A DNA stretch of 27,160 bases from Bacteroidales bacterium. GTDB taxonomy: Bacteria > Bacteroidota > Bacteroidia > Bacteroidales > UBA932. Both the position numbers and the translations under genes were made by a program. Numbering within the stretch: the stretch's first letter is position 1; each line of letters opens with the position of its first letter. The notes beneath the pieces were generated by a model that saw only the letters and a program-made list of their open reading frames with translations, had not been told where the DNA came from and made no database searches. Positions 23,157 through 27,160 of this stretch are shown one piece after another. The stretch is from the NCBI GenBank assembly GCA_020026275.1, contig JAHHQQ010000024.1, forward strand, positions 1 to 27,160, read 5' to 3'.

Positions 23157-23963
23157 ATGAACAAAATTCATCCGTTGGCAACCGTAAGCCCAAAAGCGAA
23201 ATTGGGCGACAATATTGAGATCGGACCATATGCTTACATCGAGGATGATGTAGAAATTGGAGATGGATCACACATCCATCCTCATGCTGTAATTTATCAG
23301 TATGTGAAAATCGGAAAAAACTGTGAAGTCTTTCCCGGTGCTGTAGTAGGAGCGATTCCTCAGGATCTCAAATTTGAGGGAGAGGTAACTTATGTTGAAA
23401 TTGGAGACAATGTGACTATACGTGAGTGCGCTACCATCAACAGAGGAACCAAAGCAAGTGGAAAGGGGGTGACCAAGGTCGGTGACAATACACTTGTCAT
23501 GTCCTATGTGCATATCGCACATGATTGTGTCGTTGGAAAACATTGTATCCTTGTAAGTTATACCGGTATAGCCGGTGAAACAGACGTGGAAGACTGGGCC
23601 ATTATCGGTGGCGACAGCAAAGCCCACCAATTTAGCCGTATCGGTACGCATGCAATGGTGGGCGGTATGTCTCGAATCAACAAGGATATTCCTCCTTATG
23701 TGCTTTGCGGACGTGAGCCTATCTGTTATTGTGGTGTGAATATGGTCGGCCTCCGTAGAAGAGGTTTCACTTCAGACCAGATTCGAAACATCAAGGACAT
23801 CTATGATACCATCTATTACCAGGGACTTAATGTTTCAGACGGATGTGCCAAGGTAGAGGCCGGCTTCCCTCAATCAGAAGAAAGGGATAATATCTTGAGA
23901 TTCATCCGCGAATCTAAGAGAGGTATCATCAGAGCTATGGGCTCTGCAAGCAAAGAAGAATAA
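23157..23963 (+). CDS. lpxA: Acyl-ACP--UDP-N-acetylglucosamine O-acyltransferase LpxA
   Basis: A 268-residue trimeric acyltransferase that adds the first 3-hydroxyacyl chain to UDP-GlcNAc in lipid A synthesis. The start at 23157 (MNKIHPLATVSP) is the family's normal opening, 16 bases after lpxC; the longer frame overlaps lpxC. Hexapeptide repeats run from about residue 5 to 180. The catalytic histidine is His122 in HIAHDC, and AHQFSRIG (156-163) and INKDIPPYV (174-182) are family marks. The C-terminal helical part follows to 268. Acyl-chain length preference is not deduced here. The WbqC-like gene begins 3 bases after its stop. Confidence 0.96.
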   Translation: MNKIHPLATVSPKAKLGDNIEIGPYAYIEDDVEIGDGSHIHPHAVIYQYVKIGKNCEVFPGAVVGAIPQDLKFEGEVTYVEIGDNVTIRECATINRGTKASGKGVTKVGDNTLVMSYVHIAHDCVVGKHCILVSYTGIAGETDVEDWAIIGGDSKAHQFSRIGTHAMVGGMSRINKDIPPYVLCGREPICYCGVNMVGLRRRGFTSDQIRNIKDIYDTIYYQGLNVSDGCAKVEAGFPQSEERDNILRFIRESKRGIIRAMGSASKEE

Positions 23964-23966
23964 GCA

Positions 23967-24650
23967 GTGCTGCTTGCGACAGCATATTTTCCACCAATAT
24001 CGTGGTTCGCGGCAATCGCAGAAGACTTTACTTTATCAGCTGATGAGGTGAAGTCTTCTTGTGTATATCTGGAGGCATGCGAAAATTATCAGAAACAGAG
24101 TTGGAGGAATCGATGTTGCATTGCCTCTTCACAAGGAAGGGAGATGCTCAATGTGCCGGTCATCCATACGGGAGGGCGTATCAATCATCCTATAACTGAA
24201 ATCCAGGTGGATTACAGCACCAACTGGGTACTCAAGACAGAACGGGCCATTGTTTCTGCCTACATGACTTCTGCCTATTTTGAATATTACAAGGATGAAC
24301 TTTTTTCCATCCTCGATTCTCATCCGATTACTCTTTGGGAGCTGAATCGGAAATTGATCGATTTCTTCGTCCGCAAGATTGGACTGGCTGTTGATTTCCA
24401 TGAGACTGTCCGATTCGTCTTGCCCGCAGAGGAAGGGGAGCCCCTTTCTTTCTATGGCAAGGACCATCGTTTTGACATCCATCCCAAAAGGCCGGATACA
24501 CTTCTTGAAGACCTGAAACTGGAAAAGCCATATTTCCAGGTCTTTTCCCAGAAATATGGCTTCCAATCCAATTTGTCCATTATGGACCTTCTCTTCAACG
24601 AAGGTCCTGAATCCATCCTATATCTCAAGAAATTAGAATCTCCAGCCTAA
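23967..24650 (+). CDS. WbqC-like family protein
   Basis: A 227-residue cytoplasmic protein resembling the WbqC-like family, whose members occur in LPS and O-antigen loci; biochemical function is not known to me. It starts with GTG at 23967, chosen because LLATAYFPPISWFA matches the family's opening and no ATG lies before that region. SWRNRC, LNVPV and the repeated Tyr/Phe-rich helices (SAYFEYYKDELFSIL) fit the family. It sits 3 bases behind lpxA, so translational coupling is likely and a role in surface glycolipid assembly is a fair inference. Its last 18 bases overlap the end of the convergent outer membrane protein gene. Confidence 0.83.
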   Translation: MLLATAYFPPISWFAAIAEDFTLSADEVKSSCVYLEACENYQKQSWRNRCCIASSQGREMLNVPVIHTGGRINHPITEIQVDYSTNWVLKTERAIVSAYMTSAYFEYYKDELFSILDSHPITLWELNRKLIDFFVRKIGLAVDFHETVRFVLPAEEGEPLSFYGKDHRFDIHPKRPDTLLEDLKLEKPYFQVFSQKYGFQSNLSIMDLLFNEGPESILYLKKLESPA

Positions 24651-26342
24651 GGTCAGCAATATGTCCCACATATGAGATTTGACCCTGATTTCAGGAGAAC
24701 TGACGCCGTCATCCAGATAATTGTTATATGGATAGGTATATTGTACCGGTCTGAATGTTCCTCTGCAGGCCAGATCACAGAAGAAGGAGCGTTTGCTCTG
24801 CCATCCCAGACCAAAGGCGATGCTTTGTGTATAGGCATGGACATATTCCTTGTCTCTCAGAGAATTTTCCCATTCACGGAACTGGTTGTCGGTCAGGTTG
24901 CCGTTGTGGTACATCTTTTCATACACTCCGGCATCCACGGTTCCTTCGCTGTCTCTCCAGGTGCGTTCTGGTGAGGTAATCAGGTTGTAGCCTGCTCTGA
25001 CTGAAAGTTGGTAAGGCAATCTGACTTCCGCTCCGACTCTGAGATTGTGCTGGAAACCGAAGAACTGGCGGTTCAATCTGTTGACCAGATTGAACTGGTC
25101 GTCAATATTGGTGCCTCGCTCTTTGAAACGCATCATACTGTAGTCGCAGAATTCATAATCGACACTGATCAGTCCCAGTTTGTTGGTATAGGCGACACCG
25201 AAGTTGGCGCGATAAGGAGACATCAGCCTATAGTCGTAGAGTCCCATATCGGAAGATGCCTTGTGGTGGCGGTCGGAGAATTTGGTCTCTCCTCTGTACT
25301 GCCATTTCTCGCTGATGCCCATCATGGTCGGAGTCTGGATGGCCGCACCGATCCGGAGTCCGTTGATTGGCAGGGCGATGATACCAAATTTCAAATAAGC
25401 GCCGTTGGCCTCGGCCATATAGTAGTCTCCATTGAGTCCGCTCATGAATTTTGTCTGGGTGCCGTCGTTGAAATTATTGACGAAATCGTCCGGATTGACA
25501 GCCTCTTCTCGGAAATAGGAATCTCTCTCGTAGGAGAGGGTGGTGATACCTAGGTTCAAACCCAGATGAATGCGGTCGCTGATGTTCATGCCAAAATTGG
25601 TGATGATGTCGTATTTGAATCCATAGGAGGACCTGGCATAGGTCTGGTCCAACGGTCCGCCCAAGGCTATTTCATTTTTTCCATTGGAATTGGTGAACAT
25701 TTTTTCGGTGGCGGCCAGATATTTCTTCTTGGCAGCATCGATGGTGGAAATCATGCCGGACTGGTAGGCGACCATATGACGCCAGTCGTATCCGCCTTCC
25801 CATGTATTGCTGTTCAACTGAGAAGAAGGAACTCCATTGGCGGTGGCTTCTGCTGCCAGACTGGCGAGCATGGAGGTCTGGTCGTTGGTGCCATAAGCCA
25901 GCACCTTGTCCATATAGTTTGAGGTGCCGTTCATCACGATACCGAAAGTCATGCTTTTGATTCCATGATGTCTTCCGGTCCTGAAGTTCATGCTGACCCC
26001 CAAGTTGGGCAGGTAGAATGTGTTTTTTCTTGAAGCGATATTTCCGCCAAATGCTTTGCTCGAAGAGGGGTTGGCATTGAAGCCGGCCCCAGTTGTGAGA
26101 ATGCTCAGGTTCGGTGTGACGGTCACTTGTGAAAATTTATTGACACTGGATCCTGCAGGATTGAGCCCGATGGCTCCCAGGTCTCCACCTAGAGCGGTGA
26201 AGGCATTTCCCATGGCAACGGTCCTGGCTGATCCGGAATAATAATTGTCGCTGAACCAGAAGGCATCATACATAGTCTGCGCTCCAGCATAAGTAGTGAT
26301 AAGCGAAAGGGCTGCTGCCGTGATTAAAAATTTTACTTTCAT
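24633..26342 (-). CDS. OmpP1/FadL-family outer membrane protein
   Basis: A 569-residue outer membrane beta-barrel. Residues 1-21 form a signal peptide ending in Ala-Gly-Ala before Gln22. The family's N-terminal block is clear: SARTVAMGNAFTALGGDLGA (38-57) followed by IGLNPAGSS, the FadL/OmpP1 hatch region. Many alternating aromatic/polar strands follow, and the protein ends in Trp-Arg-Phe, a terminal Phe used for BAM-mediated insertion. FadL-type channels pass hydrophobic compounds; the substrate here is unknown. The repeat-rich gene lies 51 bases upstream on the same strand with no promoter box noticed between, so the two may be one transcript. Its 3' end overlaps the WbqC-like gene. Confidence 0.88.
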   Translation of the reverse strand: MKVKFLITAAALSLITTYAGAQTMYDAFWFSDNYYSGSARTVAMGNAFTALGGDLGAIGLNPAGSSVNKFSQVTVTPNLSILTTGAGFNANPSSSKAFGGNIASRKNTFYLPNLGVSMNFRTGRHHGIKSMTFGIVMNGTSNYMDKVLAYGTNDQTSMLASLAAEATANGVPSSQLNSNTWEGGYDWRHMVAYQSGMISTIDAAKKKYLAATEKMFTNSNGKNEIALGGPLDQTYARSSYGFKYDIITNFGMNISDRIHLGLNLGITTLSYERDSYFREEAVNPDDFVNNFNDGTQTKFMSGLNGDYYMAEANGAYLKFGIIALPINGLRIGAAIQTPTMMGISEKWQYRGETKFSDRHHKASSDMGLYDYRLMSPYRANFGVAYTNKLGLISVDYEFCDYSMMRFKERGTNIDDQFNLVNRLNRQFFGFQHNLRVGAEVRLPYQLSVRAGYNLITSPERTWRDSEGTVDAGVYEKMYHNGNLTDNQFREWENSLRDKEYVHAYTQSIAFGLGWQSKRSFFCDLACRGTFRPVQYTYPYNNYLDDGVSSPEIRVKSHMWDILLTLGWRF

Positions 26343-26393
26343 TGTTTAATGAATCATTAGAATTTTGAAAGTCTCTCTTTTCATGTTCTGTGA

Positions 26394-27160
26394 TTATCTT
26401 CTTCTGCTGCCGCTGGAAGAACCGGAACGGCTGCTGGAAGTAGAACTGCTTCTGCTATAGCCGCCTCCGCTGCTGTAGCTGGAACGGCTGGTACCGGAAG
26501 AACTGCTGCGGTAACTGTTGCCGGAAGAACTGCTGTAAGAGGAATTGGAGGTTCCTGATCTTCTGGTGGTAGAGCTTCTGTCATAGGAAGAGGAACTGCT
26601 TCTGGCAGTGGAACTTCCTCTATTGTAGGAAGAAGAGCTGCTTCTTCTGTAATTGCTGTTGCTTGGCTGGTAGCTGCTGGACCTTCTGGTCGTGCTGGAG
26701 CTGCCTGAACGGTAAGTTGTTCCTCTGTTGGAAGAACTGGAACTTGCTCCGCTTCTTCTGATCACGCCATCCGCATAGGAAGAACGCCTTGCGGCCGTTG
26801 CAGAAGAACGGGATACGCTGCCATTTCTGGAAGCCACCGTACCGGAAACTCTTTGGGCGCTGCCGCCCCGGCTGGTGGTGGAACCTCTAGACACGGTCCC
26901 ACGACGGGTTGAGCCGCTGTTGGAAGTGCTGACTCTTCTGCCTGAAGAAGTGTAGCCGCCCATACTGTTTCTGGAACCGGAACCGGTCGTTCCGATTCTG
27001 GAACCCCAGGTTCTTCCGCTACCCAGATATTCTCGGGTGCCAGGGACGCCTCTCCGGCTGTTCCAACCGTCGTAATAGCCTGCATGCCATCCGTTATGAT
27101 AACCACCGTACCAAGGGTCATGCCATCCGTACCAAGGGTCGCGCCATCCGTACCATGGGT
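26394..27160 (-). CDS. Partial Ser/Arg-rich low-complexity protein with WYG repeats
   Basis: The reading frame is open from the stop at 26394-26396 to the right edge (at least 255 residues), so the N-terminus is missing and the internal Met at 26963 is probably not the start. The first visible part is Trp/Tyr/Gly/Asp-rich with a seven-residue repeat of the type DPWYGWR/H, then GYHNGWHAGYYDGWN. The rest, about 215 residues, is built mainly from Ser, Arg, Thr, Gly and Tyr (for example RSSSSSYDRSSTTRRSG) and ends in SRRR. Such composition suggests a disordered, exported or surface-linked protein. I know similar unnamed proteins in Bacteroidales but no function. A signal peptide, if present, would be beyond the window. 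Confidence 0.7.
   Translation of the reverse strand, partial: PWYGWRDPWYGWHDPWYGGYHNGWHAGYYDGWNSRRGVPGTREYLGSGRTWGSRIGTTGSGSRNSMGGYTSSGRRVSTSNSGSTRRGTVSRGSTTSRGGSAQRVSGTVASRNGSVSRSSATAARRSSYADGVIRRSGASSSSSNRGTTYRSGSSSTTRRSSSYQPSNSNYRRSSSSSYNRGSSTARSSSSSYDRSSTTRRSGTSNSSYSSSSGNSYRSSSSGTSRSSYSSGGGYSRSSSTSSSRSGSSSGSRRR
27102..27160. repeat. 21-bp in-frame tandem repeat in the WYG-rich gene
   Basis: Units at 27102-27122, 27123-27143 and 27144-27160 (cut by the edge) share the core ccgtaccaagggtc with few changes. Because 21 is a multiple of three, copy-number change would add or remove seven residues (Trp-Tyr-Gly-Trp-X-Asp-Pro type) without a frameshift. Confidence 0.8.

Noticed and set aside
26762..27121. 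Ala/Val/Pro-rich open frames (also 26381-26584) in the right-end repeat region
   Set aside because: They are alternative frames of the Ser/Arg-rich gene; low-complexity DNA leaves several frames open. The frame that stays open to the edge and ends at 26394 is the best choice.

Overview
The window reads as chromosomal DNA of a Bacteroidota bacterium, probably order Bacteroidales. The evidence is: repeated promoter -7 boxes of the Bacteroidota type TAnnTTTG; scarce Shine-Dalgarno sequences; signal peptides cut next to Ala-Gln; an OmpP1/FadL-type porin, a DUF4434 protein and a DoxX/MauE-like membrane protein of kinds common in that order; and a lipid A operon. It is not a typical Bacteroides: LpxC stands alone instead of being fused to FabZ. 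No rRNA, tRNA, CRISPR array, insertion sequence or phage gene was seen. No gene-free stretch exceeds about 190 bases.

Layout. 1-57: three tandem copies of a 19-bp repeat at the window edge. 54-2376: a secreted glycerophosphodiesterase (-) and pgi (+) read from a divergent promoter region. 2455-4928 (-): an acetyl-CoA hydrolase/CoA-transferase followed by an unrecognised lipoprotein. 5012-8236 (+): mazG, a GNAT-like protein and prfA. 8311-10988 (-): a compact fatty-acid synthesis module, fabK-fabF-fabZ. 11169-14728 (+): a secreted DUF4434 protein, tmk and a DoxX/MauE-like membrane protein. 14801-16015 (-): a class I aminotransferase. 16135-20937 (-): the conserved rimP-nusA-infB operon. 21127-24650 (+): lpxD, then lpxC-lpxA and a WbqC-like gene. 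24633-27160 (-): a FadL-family outer membrane protein downstream of a Ser/Arg-rich repeat protein that runs off the edge.

How it fits together. Most of the window is core metabolism: glycolysis, nucleotide clean-up and dTMP phosphorylation, translation initiation and termination, and transcription elongation. The envelope theme is strong: FASII enzymes, three lipid A enzymes, WbqC, an outer membrane beta-barrel and several secreted proteins. FabZ and FabF make or extend the 3-hydroxyacyl-ACP pool that LpxA and LpxD consume.

The most notable points are the clostridial-looking fabK-fabF-fabZ cluster together with the unfused LpxC, the near-identical terminators after pgi and prfA, and the repeat-rich protein at the right edge. 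No clearly new defence or mobile system was found; the window is mainly housekeeping DNA with a few lineage-specific parts.
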